Origin: Bradyrhizobium australiense
Lineage (GTDB): Bacteria > Pseudomonadota > Alphaproteobacteria > Rhizobiales > Xanthobacteraceae
Length of the DNA: 64,000 nucleotides
Direction: 5' to 3'
NCBI RefSeq assembly: GCF_013114825.1
Contig: NZ_JAAVLX010000001.1
Span: forward strand, 248,001-312,000
Shown: in pieces, positions 35,394 through 45,405 of the stretch
Layout: each line of letters begins with the position of its first letter
How positions within the stretch are numbered: position 1 is the stretch's first letter
Position numbers and translations under genes: made by a program
The notes under the pieces: generated by a model
Databases searched by the model: none
Told to the model about the DNA's origin: nothing
The model's input: the letters and a program-made list of their open reading frames with translations, nothing else

Positions 35394-36047
35394 TCAGCTC
35401 TTCAGCATCGCATTGATGCGCTTTGAGAACTCTTCGAAGCTCTGCTCGCCTTTGAGCATCTCGCCATTGATGAAGAAGGTCGGCGTCGAACTCACCTTCA
35501 GCACGTCGGCGGCATATTTCTGGTCGGCGGCGATTTTGTCGAGCAGCGCCTGATCCTTCAGGCAATCCTCGACCTGCGCTTGCGTGAGGCCGGCCTGCTT
35601 GCCGATCCGGGTCAGCGTCTCCGTGGTGTTCTTCACCACCCAGTCGTTCTGCTGTTTGAACAGGAGATCGACGACGGCGAAATATTTCGGCGCATCGTCC
35701 TTGGCGATGCAGCGCGCCAGCATCGACCCGGCAGCCGCCTTGATGTCGAGCGGGAATTCGCGGAACACGAACCGGATCTTGCCGCTGTCGATGAATTCCG
35801 ACTTGATCTTCGGGAATACTTTTTCGGTGAATGCCGCGCAATGCGGGCAGGTCATCGAGGCGTATTCGGTGATGGTCACCGTGGCGTTGGCGGGCCCGAG
35901 CGCCATGTCGGGCAGCGACTGCGGCTTGGCGACGTCAGCGGGGCTCTGCGCCATCGCGTTCTCGATCAGCCGCAGCGGCGAGAAGCCGGCGAGCAGGCCA
36001 AGCCCGGTCAGCGAGAGAGCGGCAGTGAAGGCACGGCGCGTGATCAT
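35394..36047 (-). CDS. DsbA-like thiol-disulfide oxidoreductase, exported
   Basis: The 217-residue protein has a signal peptide with a twin-arginine-like TRRAFTAAL (residues 3-11) ending near ENAMAQS. A thioredoxin-fold DsbA domain follows with the active site CPHC near residue 68 and the cis-Pro TPTFF near 187. It probably acts on disulfides in the periplasm. Bdb/DsbA-like single genes of this kind are common in rhizobia. The ATG at 36047 follows a GGAGCAG site. The 226-base gap to smc contains a CCCCGCGGGG hairpin with TTTT, of uncertain meaning. Confidence 0.87.
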   Translation of the reverse strand: MITRRAFTAALSLTGLGLLAGFSPLRLIENAMAQSPADVAKPQSLPDMALGPANATVTITEYASMTCPHCAAFTEKVFPKIKSEFIDSGKIRFVFREFPLDIKAAAGSMLARCIAKDDAPKYFAVVDLLFKQQNDWVVKNTTETLTRIGKQAGLTQAQVEDCLKDQALLDKIAADQKYAADVLKVSSTPTFFINGEMLKGEQSFEEFSKRINAMLKS

Positions 36048-36167
36048 CAAAGTCTGCTCCCGAATGGCGCGTTCACGCCCGAAAGAAGTACGAAAAAGAA
36101 GCCTTCGCTAGCTTGAAACGCCAGTTGTGGCAATGGTGGGTTGCGCGGGGCGAGCCGCGCAAGAGCC

Positions 36168-36647
36168 TCAATTTCGCTTGATCGCCGCGCCGAGCCGCGC
36201 CAGCGCGGCGCGCAGTTCCTCGTCCTCGACCGCCGACAGCGTCTCGGCGACATCAGCCACGGATTTCGGGTCCGGCGCGCGGGGCAGCGCGGGGCGATTT
36301 CGGCGCGACAGCGGTGCCTGCCGCAGCGCCAGCCGGCCGACCGCGTTCCAGCCGAAGAAGCGGTTGACCCGTTGCAGGATTACGTCGGAGGAATGCTGGA
36401 TCTCCAGTGCCATCGGGCCCTCCACCCGCAGCACCAGGGTCGCCGGTTCCTGCGGCTGGCCCTCCACCGGCCGCGGCCATTGCATCTTCAAGGGCTCGGA
36501 ATGGGCGGCGATGTCGGGTCCGGCAATGTCAGCCCAGCGCGTCACCAACTCGCGCGCGGCAAACCCCTGCTTGGCGTAGGCGTCGGAAAAGACGTCGCTG
36601 AGCAGGACGGAAAGCGGTTTTGCGGAGATCGGACCGGGTTTGGACAT
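36168..36647 (-). CDS. DUF721 family protein (DciA-like)
   Basis: The 159-residue protein carries the DUF721 core: FAARELVTRWADIAGPDIAAHS near residues 31-52 and LVLRVEGPMALEIQH near 72-86. DciA proteins help load the replicative helicase, and alphaproteobacteria have DUF721 members of this kind. The start is ATG at 36647 (MSKPGPIS); the longer frame reads through a type H repeat. It diverges from mutY. Confidence 0.8.
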   Translation of the reverse strand: MSKPGPISAKPLSVLLSDVFSDAYAKQGFAARELVTRWADIAGPDIAAHSEPLKMQWPRPVEGQPQEPATLVLRVEGPMALEIQHSSDVILQRVNRFFGWNAVGRLALRQAPLSRRNRPALPRAPDPKSVADVAETLSAVEDEELRAALARLGAAIKRN

Positions 36648-36699
36648 GGGGCACCATATATCACCTCGTGTGATGGGCGGAACCACCTCCGGTATTATC

Positions 36700-36783
36700 G
36701 CCGGGCTTGTCCCGGCCACCCACGTCCTCCACTGCAGCGGCGAAGAAAGACGTGGATGCCCGGGACGAGCCCGGGCATGACAT
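36700..36783. repeat. dispersed palindromic repeat (type H)
   Basis: The left end GCCGGGCTTGTCCCGGCCAC and right end GATGCCCGGGACGAGCCCGG are inverted relatives. CCACGTC and GACGTGG also pair. The element lies in the divergent promoter region of the DUF721 gene and mutY. Confidence 0.75.
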
Positions 36784-36817
36784 GGAGAGATCTGCGCTCC
36801 CACACTAAAGTGCAGCT

Positions 36818-37915
36818 ATGAGTCCTGCGGTCGCCAAAATCGAACGACAAGAAAAACCTGTTGTGGCGGAGTCCCGCCCCGCGCTGCTGCTCGACTGGTA
36901 CGACCGTCATCGCCGCCGGTTGCCGTGGCGGGCGGCGGCCGGCGAGCGGACTGATCCGTACCGGGTCTGGCTGTCGGAAATCATGCTGCAGCAGACCGGC
37001 GTCAAAACGGTCGGGCCGTATTTCGAGAAGTTTTTGGCGCGCTGGCCGGATGTCACCGCGCTCGGCCGCGCCTCGCTGGATGACGTGCTGCGGATGTGGG
37101 CCGGGCTCGGCTATTATTCGCGCGCGCGCAATCTACATGCCTGCGCGGTCACGGTGCTGCGCGACCATGCCGGGGTGTTTCCCGACACCGAGGAAGGCCT
37201 GCGCCAATTGCCGGGGATCGGGCCTTACACGGCAAAGGCGATCGCCGCGATCGCTTTCGACATCCGAACCATGCCGGTCGACGGCAACATCGAGCGGGTG
37301 GTGTCGCGGCTTTACGCGATCGAGGAGCCATTGCCGCAGGCGAAGCCGCGCATCCAGGAATTGGCGGCGACGCTGCTGGGTCCCTCGCGTGCCGGCGACA
37401 GCGCGCAAGCCTTGATGGACCTAGGCTCCTCGATCTGTACGCCGAAGAAGCCGGCTTGTACGTTGTGCCCGCTCAACGATGATTGCTCCGCTCGCCTGCG
37501 CGGCGATCAGGAGACGTTTCCGCGCAAGGCGCCGAAAAAGCCGGGAATGCTGCGCCGCGGCGCGGCCTTCATCATCACGCGCGGCGACGAACTCCTCGTT
37601 CGCACCCGCGCAGAAAAGGGCCTGCTCGGCGGCATGACCGAAGTGCCTGTTTCGGACTGGCTCGCCAGACAGGACGACAAGGTGGCGCTGGAGCAGGCGC
37701 CTGACCTCAACGGCGTGGCGCGCTGGCATCGCAAGGCCGGCGTCGTCACCCACGTGTTCACGCATTTTCCGCTCGAGCTCGTGATCTACACCGCTGATGT
37801 AGCCGCTCGCACGCGCGCGCCGGAAGGCATGCGCTGGGTGCCGATCGCAACGCTCGCAGACGAGGCGCTGCCCAATGTGATGCGCAAGGCCATCGCGCAC
37901 GGGCTGGGTGAATGA
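36818..37915 (+). CDS. mutY: A/G-specific adenine DNA glycosylase
   Basis: The 365-residue enzyme removes adenine opposite 8-oxoguanine. The helix-hairpin-helix reads LPGIGPYTAKAIAAIAF near residues 130-146, with catalytic Asp in PVDGNIERVVSR. The 4Fe-4S ligands are in CTPKKPACTLCPLNDDC near residues 208-224. A C-terminal NUDIX-like 8-oxoG recognition domain follows (GLLGGMTEVPV). The length is normal. It diverges from the DUF721 gene over a repeat. Confidence 0.95.
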   Translation: MSPAVAKIERQEKPVVAESRPALLLDWYDRHRRRLPWRAAAGERTDPYRVWLSEIMLQQTGVKTVGPYFEKFLARWPDVTALGRASLDDVLRMWAGLGYYSRARNLHACAVTVLRDHAGVFPDTEEGLRQLPGIGPYTAKAIAAIAFDIRTMPVDGNIERVVSRLYAIEEPLPQAKPRIQELAATLLGPSRAGDSAQALMDLGSSICTPKKPACTLCPLNDDCSARLRGDQETFPRKAPKKPGMLRRGAAFIITRGDELLVRTRAEKGLLGGMTEVPVSDWLARQDDKVALEQAPDLNGVARWHRKAGVVTHVFTHFPLELVIYTADVAARTRAPEGMRWVPIATLADEALPNVMRKAIAHGLGE

Positions 37916-37956
37916 CGGCATGCGCCGCCATCTGGCGACGCACGCTGACCTTGCGA

Positions 37957-38226
37957 TTAGTTGGTCCGAGATGCCTCGACCGCGAACGCTACGATCCGTC
38001 GCACCAGGGGCAGCACCGCAAGCAAGGTCGGAAACGCCACCAGCCAGGATATCGCCCATGCGGTGGGCCACGTCGCGACAAAGGCAGGTGTAGGTCCGAG
38101 GCTCCTCAGCGTCGAGATCGCAGAGACGACGAACGTCATCAGCACTGACAACACCAGCGGCATGATGATCGCCGCGTAGCGCGCAGGCAATTTTCCGCGG
38201 CGATGCGGAGCAGGAGAGGATATCAT
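37957..38226 (-). CDS. DUF2798-like small membrane protein
   Basis: The 89-residue protein has two membrane helices: PLVLSVLMTFVVSAISTL near residues 23-40 and WAISWLVAFPTLLAVLPLV near 57-75. The second ends LVRRIVAFA, as in DUF2798 proteins. The function is unknown. It converges on mutY with a 41-base gap. The start ATG follows GAAGAGTG. Confidence 0.75.
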   Translation of the reverse strand: MISSPAPHRRGKLPARYAAIIMPLVLSVLMTFVVSAISTLRSLGPTPAFVATWPTAWAISWLVAFPTLLAVLPLVRRIVAFAVEASRTN

Positions 38227-38456
38227 GATTTCACTCTTCGGAATTTCGGTCGGTCAATCACCGGCGTGCATGGCGCATCCTCCGGGGGTCGAGCCGACCG
38301 GTTGAATGCGTTGCCTGACGTGAGACGCTTACGGCGCGCATAGCGCAACCCCAGCTTCATAACGGCGGCGGGGTATGGGCACCAGCCGAAATCCACCGCG
38401 CTCGTTTGGAAGTTGTCAAAAGCGGCGAGCCGGGCTGGCGGGCGACGTGCACACCC

Positions 38457-38478
38457 TGCTGACACCATGTTGGCAGCA
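38457..38478. promoter_or_regulatory. inverted-repeat operator candidate
   Basis: The 22-base stretch beginning TGCTGACACC and ending GTTGGCAGCA is symmetric at 18 of 22 positions. It lies 36 bases before the thioesterase start, where a regulator could bind. The regulator is not known. The rest of the 287-base gap between the DUF2798 and thioesterase genes holds no recognisable gene. Confidence 0.4.
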
Positions 38479-38513
38479 GGCCTGCGCTAGGTAGGAGCCT
38501 CACGGAGATTCCC

Positions 38514-38969
38514 ATGATCAGCACCGTCTTCGACAATTTCACCGCCCCGCCGTCCTCCAAATTGCTCGGCTGGCATCTGCTCGACGCGCGGCCGAGCGAC
38601 GGCTGGATCCGCATCGGCTTCGACGGCAAGCGGGATTTCTGCAATCCCGCCGGTTTCGTGCAGGGCGGCATTCTGTCGGCAATGCTCGACGACACGATGG
38701 GACCGGCGGTGTTCGCCATGACCGAGGGAAAACTCTACACCGCGACCATCACCATGACGGTGAATTTTCTGGTGCCGGCCAAGCCGGGGCCGATCACCGG
38801 TGAGGCCAAGGTCACCCAGCTCGGCAAGACCGTGGCTTTCGTGGAGGGACGGCTGATGGCCGAGGATAGCACCGTGCTGGCGATGGCTACGACCAGCGCG
38901 CGACTGGTCGAGACGGCGAAGGCGATTGCCGCCCCGGCTAGCTCGCGGCCCGCGGCGCTTCCCGCATGA
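38514..38969 (+). CDS. PaaI family hotdog thioesterase
   Basis: The 151-residue protein shows the PaaI/hotdog signature NPAGFVQGGILSAMLDDTMG near residues 42-61, with the catalytic Asp of the DD pair. VNFLVPAKPGPITGEAKV further on forms the central strands. Such enzymes hydrolyse acyl-CoA thioesters of phenylacetate-type or other substrates. Its end overlaps the convergent flavin monooxygenase gene by 32 bases. Confidence 0.88.
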   Translation: MISTVFDNFTAPPSSKLLGWHLLDARPSDGWIRIGFDGKRDFCNPAGFVQGGILSAMLDDTMGPAVFAMTEGKLYTATITMTVNFLVPAKPGPITGEAKVTQLGKTVAFVEGRLMAEDSTVLAMATTSARLVETAKAIAAPASSRPAALPA

Positions 38970-40224
38970 TCTGGACGATCGGAGGCTTGGCGTTGAGCCC
39001 CTCGACCTGGAAGCCGGCGACGCGCTTGTAGTTGGCGGCGATGTCTTCTAGCTCTTGCAGCGAGAGCACGTCGGTGACGACGTTATAGCCGTTCGGCGCG
39101 CGCTCTTCGACGAGCTGCATCACCTGCTCGGGCCCGTTGCGGCGGTTGAGCATCACGAGGTCGGTGGTGGCCGGCCGACGCTCGGCCTCATACGCTGATA
39201 GCGCGGCGTTGGTCGTGCCCTTCGCCAGGATCTCGCGGGTGATGACGCGTGCGTCCAGAATGGCCTGCGACGCGCCGTTGGAGCCGATCGGGTACATCGG
39301 ATGCGCGGCATCGCCCATCAGCGTGACCCGGCCGAACGTCCATTGCGGGATCGGATCGCGATCGACCAGCGGATATTCGTAGGCGTGCGGGCAATTCTCG
39401 ATCAGCCCGGGCACGTCGAGCCAGTCGAACTTCCAGTCCGTGAACCAGGGCAGAAACTCTTCGAGTTTTGCGGTGCGATTATAGTCCTCGCGCCGCCATT
39501 GATAGGTCGGCGGCATGTGCCGCTCGGCCACCCAGTTGATTCTGAATTTGCCGGCGCTGTCGGCCTGCTTCGAAATCGGATAGCAGACGAATTTCAGGAT
39601 CTCATGCCCGGCCATGATCATGGAGCGGCCGGACAGGAAGGCGTCGCTATCGGTGATGCCGCGCCACAGGATGCGCCCGTTCCAGATCGGCGGACCTTCG
39701 TCTGGATAGAGCTTTTCACGGACCGCCGAATGGATGCCGTCGGCCGCGATCAACAGCGCGCCGTCGTGAACGCCTTTCGATTTTCCAGTCGCCTTGTCGA
39801 TGAATTCGGCGCGGACGCCGTTTTCGGTTTCGGTCCAGCCGGAGAGATGATGGCTGGTCAGAATATTTTCTTTTCCCAGCCGTTCCATCGCGGCGTCGAG
39901 CAGGATCTGCTGCAGCGTGCCGCGATGGATCGAGAACTGCGGCCATTTGTAACCGGCCTCGATGCCACGCGGCTCGCTCCAGATCGGCTTGCCGTGCTTG
40001 GAAAAATACGCGAGCTCCTTGGTGCGGACGGCGGCCGCATCGAGCACATCATGCAGGCCGAGCTCGATCAGCTCGCGCACCGCATGCGGCAGCACGTTGA
40101 TGCCGACGCCGAGCGGCCGCAGTTCGGGCACGCTCTCGAATACTTTGGCAGGTACGCCGATCTGGTGCATGCTGAGCGCCAGCGTCAGCCCGCCGATGCC
40201 GCCGCCCGCAATGAGAACAGTCAT
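38938..40224 (-). CDS. FAD-dependent monooxygenase (PHBH fold)
   Basis: The 428-residue flavoprotein has the Rossmann motif AGGGIGGLTLALSM near residues 6-19 and the second FAD motif RVTLMGDAAHPMYPIGSNGASQAILDA, split around residues 305-331, with the GD pair. The fold is that of the p-hydroxybenzoate hydroxylase family. The substrate is probably an aromatic ring but cannot be specified; related family members act on salicylate, nicotinate derivatives or phenazines. The gene converges on, and overlaps, the thioesterase gene. Confidence 0.85.
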   Translation of the reverse strand: MTVLIAGGGIGGLTLALSMHQIGVPAKVFESVPELRPLGVGINVLPHAVRELIELGLHDVLDAAAVRTKELAYFSKHGKPIWSEPRGIEAGYKWPQFSIHRGTLQQILLDAAMERLGKENILTSHHLSGWTETENGVRAEFIDKATGKSKGVHDGALLIAADGIHSAVREKLYPDEGPPIWNGRILWRGITDSDAFLSGRSMIMAGHEILKFVCYPISKQADSAGKFRINWVAERHMPPTYQWRREDYNRTAKLEEFLPWFTDWKFDWLDVPGLIENCPHAYEYPLVDRDPIPQWTFGRVTLMGDAAHPMYPIGSNGASQAILDARVITREILAKGTTNAALSAYEAERRPATTDLVMLNRRNGPEQVMQLVEERAPNGYNVVTDVLSLQELEDIAANYKRVAGFQVEGLNAKPPIVQIMREAPRAAS

Positions 40225-40392
40225 TAATAAGCCCTCGACACACCCTGCGATAATCTGGATTTACATTGTCATGACATGGCGGCGTGGCCGTGGGCAACCG
40301 GGAAAAGCCGGCATTTGCCACTGGCGCCCGGCCGGGATGGACGGCGGATCGCCGGGCCGTTAACCTGCCGCGCCACCACCGTGAGGACAGCC

Positions 40393-41010
40393 ATGCTCAA
40401 GCTCTACTACGCCCCTGGCACCTGCGCACTCGCATCGCATATCGCTCTGGAGGAGGCCGGCGCCTCCTACACGGCAGAGCGGCTCGACTTCAAGAACAGC
40501 CAGCAGACCACCCCGCAATATCTCGCGATCAACCCCAAGGGACGCGTGCCTGCGCTGGTGACGGACCGCGGCACCCTGACCGAAACGCCGGCGATCCTCG
40601 CTTTCATTGCGAGCAGCTTTCCGGAAGCGAAGCTGGCGCCGGAAGATCCCTTCGCCTTCGCGCAGGCGCAGTCCTTCAACAGCTATCTCTGTTCCACCGT
40701 GCATGTCTCGCACGCGCACAAGATGCGCGGCTATCGCTGGGCGGCCGAGGAGTCCTCGTTCGCCGACATGAAACGAAAAGTAGCGGAAAACATGGGGGCG
40801 GGCTTTGCGCTGATCGAGCGCGACATGCTGACGGGGCCGTGGGTGATGGGCGAGCAGTACACGATCTGCGACCCCTATCTGTATACGATCGCGGGCTGGC
40901 TGGAGGGCGACGGCGTCGATCTTGCGACGCTGCCGAAGCTGGCCGCTCACCGCAAGCGGATGTCGGAGCGGCCGGCCGTGCAGAGGGTGCTGGCGGACGA
41001 GAAGAGCTGA
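40393..41010 (+). CDS. glutathione S-transferase family protein
   Basis: The 205-residue protein has the thioredoxin-like N-domain of bacterial GSTs: MLKLYYAPGTCALASHIALEE with the Ser/Cys pair near residues 9-14, and TETPAILAFIASSFPEAKL near 66-84 with the conserved ETPAIL motif. An all-helical C-domain follows with the usual Asp-containing ICDPYLYTIAGWL. The start at ATG 40393 follows GAGGACAG; the longer frame adds an unrelated stretch. The substrate is unknown; the beta class is likely. Confidence 0.88.
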   Translation: MLKLYYAPGTCALASHIALEEAGASYTAERLDFKNSQQTTPQYLAINPKGRVPALVTDRGTLTETPAILAFIASSFPEAKLAPEDPFAFAQAQSFNSYLCSTVHVSHAHKMRGYRWAAEESSFADMKRKVAENMGAGFALIERDMLTGPWVMGEQYTICDPYLYTIAGWLEGDGVDLATLPKLAAHRKRMSERPAVQRVLADEKS

Positions 41011-41022
41011 GAGCATGTCCGA

Positions 41023-41121
41023 CCTCATCCCTGAGGAGCCGCGAAGTGGCGTCTCGAGGATGAATGGCACCAGCGGGGCCTCGTGGTTCGAGACGCGCTA
41101 CGCGCCTCCTCACCATGAGGG
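41023..41121. repeat. dispersed palindromic repeat (type D)
   Basis: The ends are CCTCATCCCTGAGGAGCCGC and CGCCTCCTCACCATGAGG, with GTGGCGTCTCGAGGATGAATG and GGTTCGAGACGCGCTACGCG inside. The parts pair as two nested palindromes. It sits between the GST and LysR genes, beside a type C element. Confidence 0.75.
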
Positions 41122-41130
41122 TTTGGCCTG

Positions 41131-41221
41131 TCGGGTGGGCAAAGCGATAGCGTGCCCACCATTCAAGTTCACGCCTGATGGAGAGGCGGTGGGCACGGCG
41201 CAAGTGCGCCTTTGCCTACGC
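41131..41221. repeat. dispersed repeat, family C copy 1
   Basis: The copy starts TCGGGTGGGCAAAGCGATAG, has CGTGCCCACC / GGTGGGCACG arms and ends CGCCTTTGCCTACGCA. Related elements are at 42691, 59749 and 60476. Together with the preceding type D element it fills the junction of the convergent GST and LysR genes. Confidence 0.7.
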
Positions 41222-42136
41222 AGTCTTTTTCCCGCGCTCCATTTCGCGGCCAATGCTTAGCACGATGTTGCGCAGCCAAATTGAGCCGGGGTCCATCTGC
41301 GCGCGGGTTGGATAGAACATGAATTGCTCGTCGATCCCGGGGTCGAGCGGCGGCGTGACGGTTGCGAGCGACAATTGCCTGGACAGCGCGCCGATCAGGC
41401 GGCGCGGCACGAAGGCGACGAGATCGGTGCGCGCGGCAATATGCAGCGCCTCGATATAGCCGGGCACGACCAGCGCGATCCGCCGCTCGATGCCCTTGGG
41501 GCGCAACCACATGTCGATCAGGTCCTCCCTCTGGCCGCGGATCACCACCGCGACGTGACGCGCGTCGAGAAAGGCTTCGATCCGCTTCAGCCGCGCGCCG
41601 GCGGGATGACCGCGCCGGACGGCGAGCGCGTCGCTGTCGGTGTAGAGCCGTTGCCGGTGAAATCCAGTGAAGGCGTTGCCGATCGAGATCACAAGATCGA
41701 TGGTGCGGGCGAACTCCGCGGCGAAGATTGCCGGCCCGCGCCATGGCACCACGTCGATCCGGACGTTCGGCGCTATCCTGGTGATCTTCTCCATCAGCGA
41801 CGGCATCAAGAGTTCAACCGCCAGATCCGGCATCATCAGGCGAAACTGACGTTCACTCCTCGCCGCGTCGAACTCATCGGCGATGAACAGCGAGCGCACC
41901 TGGTCGAGCGCCTGCGCCAACGGCGCTCGCAAAGCCTGCGCCCGTGGAGTCAATTCCATGCGCGCGCCGGTGCGCACCAGCAGCGGATCGCCGATGAGGT
42001 CGCGCAGCCGTTGCAGCGCGTGGCTCGCCGCCGGCTGCGACAGCCCGATCCGCATCGCGGCACGGCTGACGCTGGTTTCTTTCAACAGTGCGTCGAGCGC
42101 CACCAGTAGATTGAGGTCAAGCGAATTCAAATTCAT
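41216..42136 (-). CDS. LysR family transcriptional regulator
   Basis: The 306-residue protein starts MNLNSLDLNLLVALDALL. An HTH near residues 19-38 reads ETSVSRAAMRIGLSQPAASH, followed by the LysR substrate-binding domain. Its C-terminal part resembles the NodD/NahR/LinR subgroup (LVPGYIEALHIAARTDLVAFVPRRL). It diverges from the NTF2-like gene, the classical arrangement for control of a neighbour. ATG at 42136 is chosen; the frame up to 42181 adds an unlikely extension. A TTCA-N5-TGAA repeat overlaps the start. Confidence 0.9.
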   Translation of the reverse strand: MNLNSLDLNLLVALDALLKETSVSRAAMRIGLSQPAASHALQRLRDLIGDPLLVRTGARMELTPRAQALRAPLAQALDQVRSLFIADEFDAARSERQFRLMMPDLAVELLMPSLMEKITRIAPNVRIDVVPWRGPAIFAAEFARTIDLVISIGNAFTGFHRQRLYTDSDALAVRRGHPAGARLKRIEAFLDARHVAVVIRGQREDLIDMWLRPKGIERRIALVVPGYIEALHIAARTDLVAFVPRRLIGALSRQLSLATVTPPLDPGIDEQFMFYPTRAQMDPGSIWLRNIVLSIGREMERGKKTA

Positions 42137-42144
42137 GCAGTGAA
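42132..42144. promoter_or_regulatory. short inverted repeat at the LysR start, possible autoregulatory site
   Basis: TTCATGCAGTGAA is a 13-base inverted repeat with four-base arms. It overlaps the LysR start codon and fits the loose T-N11-A pattern of LysR sites. The evidence is weak because such short repeats are common. Confidence 0.35.
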
Positions 42145-42225
42145 TATATATCATATCCGCTATCGATTGGAAGAATGACACGCGGCGCGCGATGATTGCG
42201 CTACCGCATCAAAGGAGAAGTCGCG

Positions 42226-42657
42226 ATGAGCGCAGCAGCAAACAAGAAACTAGTGCAGCAGGTCTATACGGAGTCCGCCAACCGCAGCGGGACCACATTC
42301 GTCGACAATCTGGCCGAGGACGCGACCTGGATCGTCACCGGGCAGTATTCGTGGTCGCAGGAGTTCAAGGGGCGTGAAGCGATCCAGAATGGCCTGATGG
42401 GGCACGTGCGATCGATGCTCGGGGCGCGGCCGCGCACGCTGGCGTTCAACTTCATCGCGGAAGGCGATTATGTCGTGGTCGAAGCTCGCGGCGACAACGT
42501 CACCAAGGCGGGAATTCGCTACGACAATCAATACTGCATGGTCTGGCGCATCGAGGACGGCAAGATCAAGGAGATCAAGGAGTATTGCGATTCCGCATTG
42601 ACCGAGCGTGTGCTCGGGCCGTTTCCGGCCGAACGCAAGCTTGCCGCCGCGGGTTGA
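42226..42657 (+). CDS. NTF2-like / SnoaL family protein
   Basis: The 143-residue protein has the cone-shaped NTF2-like pattern: an N-terminal helix, DATWIVTGQYSWSQEFKGREAI near residues 27-48, and a late strand EYCDSALTERVLG near 118-130. Members bind small ligands or act as ketosteroid-isomerase-like enzymes. The start ATG at 42226 follows an AAAGGAGAAG site. It diverges from the LysR gene and is probably its target. Confidence 0.82.
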   Translation: MSAAANKKLVQQVYTESANRSGTTFVDNLAEDATWIVTGQYSWSQEFKGREAIQNGLMGHVRSMLGARPRTLAFNFIAEGDYVVVEARGDNVTKAGIRYDNQYCMVWRIEDGKIKEIKEYCDSALTERVLGPFPAERKLAAAG

Positions 42658-42690
42658 GAGTTGAGCAGTGTTTGCACAGAGCAGTTCGTT

Positions 42691-42816
42691 AGGGTGGGAA
42701 AAGCGACTTGTCCCCCGTAGCTCGAAGAGCGAAGGCGAAAGCGTGCCCATCAATTCTTCGAACCTCCAAGCCGAAAGGCGGGCACGGCGCAGGAGCGCCT
42801 TTGCCCATCCTACGAA
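42691..42816. repeat. dispersed repeat, family C copy 2
   Basis: This copy begins AGGGTGGGAAAAGCGACTTG and ends TTTGCCCATCCTACG. It includes AAAGCGTGCCCATCAATTC and GGCGGGCACGGCGCAGGAGC. It is a longer relative of the element at 41131, and lies between the convergent NTF2-like and GST genes, just before a terminator. Confidence 0.7.
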
Positions 42817-42825
42817 GTAAACGAA

Positions 42826-42851
42826 AACGGCGCCCGCGAGGGCGCCGTTTC
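42826..42851 (-). terminator. Rho-independent terminator of the second GST gene
   Basis: An 11-base perfect stem (AAACGGCGCCC with GGGCGCCGTTT) closes a GCGA loop. On the minus strand it is followed by TCGTTTACT. It starts 17 bases beyond the GST stop. Confidence 0.85.
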
Positions 42852-42867
42852 ATCTATCGCGCCACGC

Positions 42868-43554
42868 TCAGGCAGCTTTCACCGAGAGATGCTTGAACAT
42901 GTTGCTGCGGGCTTCGTCGTCCATCTCCGCCTTGAACTTGAAGTTATCCTTCAGCGCAATCGCTTTCGCCGCCGCAGGCCGTGCCGAGATCTCGTCGACC
43001 AGCCGCTTGACGTTGGAATATTTCGCAACCGCGTCCTCGCCGAGGACGAAGGGGATCATGCGAGCCCAGCCCCATACGTCCATGTCAACGATGGTGTAGG
43101 TGTCGCCGACCATGTAGCGGCGGCTGGCGAGATGGTCGTTGAGAATGCCGAAGTGCCGCTGCGCCTCGAACTGGTAACGGTTATTCGCGTAGTCCACTTT
43201 TTCCGGCGCGAAATGCTTGAAGTGGACGGCCTGGCCGGAGAATGGGCCGACGCCGGTAGCCACGAACATCAGCCAGGACAGCAATTCGCCGCGATTGGCC
43301 GGCGTGTTCGCTGGCAGAAACTTCCCGGTCTTTTCAGCGAGATAGAGCAGGATGGCGTTGCTGTCGAACACTGTGATGCCGTCATCGTCGATCGCGGGCA
43401 CCTTGGCGTTCGGATTGATGGCGAGATATTCCGGCTTGAACTGGTCGCCCTTGCGGGTGTCGATGGCGACCGGCTGATAGGCGATGCCGGCTTCCTCGAG
43501 GAACAGCGCGACCTTGGTCGGGTTGGGCGATCCGTTGAAATAGAATTTGAGCAT
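42868..43554 (-). CDS. glutathione S-transferase family protein
   Basis: The 228-residue protein starts MLKFYFNGSPNPTKVALFLEE, a thioredoxin-like N-domain with the SPNPTK motif of the theta/zeta-like bacterial group. FDSNAILLYLAEKTGKFLP near residues 61-79 takes the place of the usual ES motif. The C-domain is helical (VDMDVWGWARMIPF). ATG at 43554 has a GGGGAA site; an in-frame ATG at 43572 would add six residues. A strong terminator follows the gene. Confidence 0.88.
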   Translation of the reverse strand: MLKFYFNGSPNPTKVALFLEEAGIAYQPVAIDTRKGDQFKPEYLAINPNAKVPAIDDDGITVFDSNAILLYLAEKTGKFLPANTPANRGELLSWLMFVATGVGPFSGQAVHFKHFAPEKVDYANNRYQFEAQRHFGILNDHLASRRYMVGDTYTIVDMDVWGWARMIPFVLGEDAVAKYSNVKRLVDEISARPAAAKAIALKDNFKFKAEMDDEARSNMFKHLSVKAA

Positions 43555-43681
43555 TTTGGAATTTTTCCCCATTGCTTCTTGCAGGCAGGAGCTTCGGACA
43601 CGGCGGCAATGCCACCGGAGCACGTGCATGCTCAAATTTTTGCGGGGTGCGCAAGCGACGAGTTCGTGAAAGGGCGGGCCT

Positions 43682-44008
43682 TTACGATATGGCCAGCCCG
43701 CCGATGCCGGCGACCGCAAGGGCGGCGCCCGCCGCGATCATCACCGCGGCAAAACGAATTTCCGAACGCAGCGCGGTACGTTGCCCCGCGCGTTCCGATC
43801 CTCGCGCATAACCGTGGACGATGATCTGCTCGCTGAAGGTGCCGCTGGCGTCCAGAATGTCGGTCAAACCCGCGCAGGCGACGAGGATGCCGAGGATGAC
43901 CAGCCCGGCAGGGCCGAGCAAGCTCAGCAGCAGCATGGGAAATAGGCCGACCAGGAAGATCGGCAGTAGCGGCAGCACAATGAAGGACTCGGAGCCTCGC
44001 GTGCGCAT
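43682..44008 (-). CDS. hypothetical membrane protein
   Basis: The 108-residue protein has a long hydrophobic N-terminal block (IVLPLLPIFLVGLFPMLLLSLLGPAGLVILGI, in two helices about residues 10-30 and 32-48) and a C-terminal helix (FAAVMIAAGAALAVAGIGGLA). No family was recognised. It is a single gene between the GST and ccrM genes. The 244 bases beyond its start up to the ccrM stop contain only a weak plus-strand 42-codon frame near 44024 with no clear ribosome site. Confidence 0.6.
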   Translation of the reverse strand: MRTRGSESFIVLPLLPIFLVGLFPMLLLSLLGPAGLVILGILVACAGLTDILDASGTFSEQIIVHGYARGSERAGQRTALRSEIRFAAVMIAAGAALAVAGIGGLAIS

Positions 44009-44252
44009 GGAAGTAATCTCTTAATGGAAATGAATGCAACTCTTATACGTTCAAATAAGGGCGAAAAGGCGCAAGGCTACCTGCAAGCATGGCGCGGCTG
44101 CCATGCCGGCCGATCAAGCCGGCTGCGCAGGACGTGGGCAAGCGGCATTTGAGCCATGTCGGCCCGCAAGCCGTACGCACGTTGCGGTGCTTTGGCGCGG
44201 TCCCTGCCATCGGCGGCGCACCTGGATTCCTCGTGGTGAGGTGAACTAAGTC

Positions 44253-45405
<1,153 letters not shown>

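Noticed and set aside
44024..44152. Plus-strand frame of about 42 codons (MEMNATLIRSNKGEKAQ...) downstream of ccrM
   Set aside because: No clear ribosome site, no known family, and no sign of coding beyond chance.
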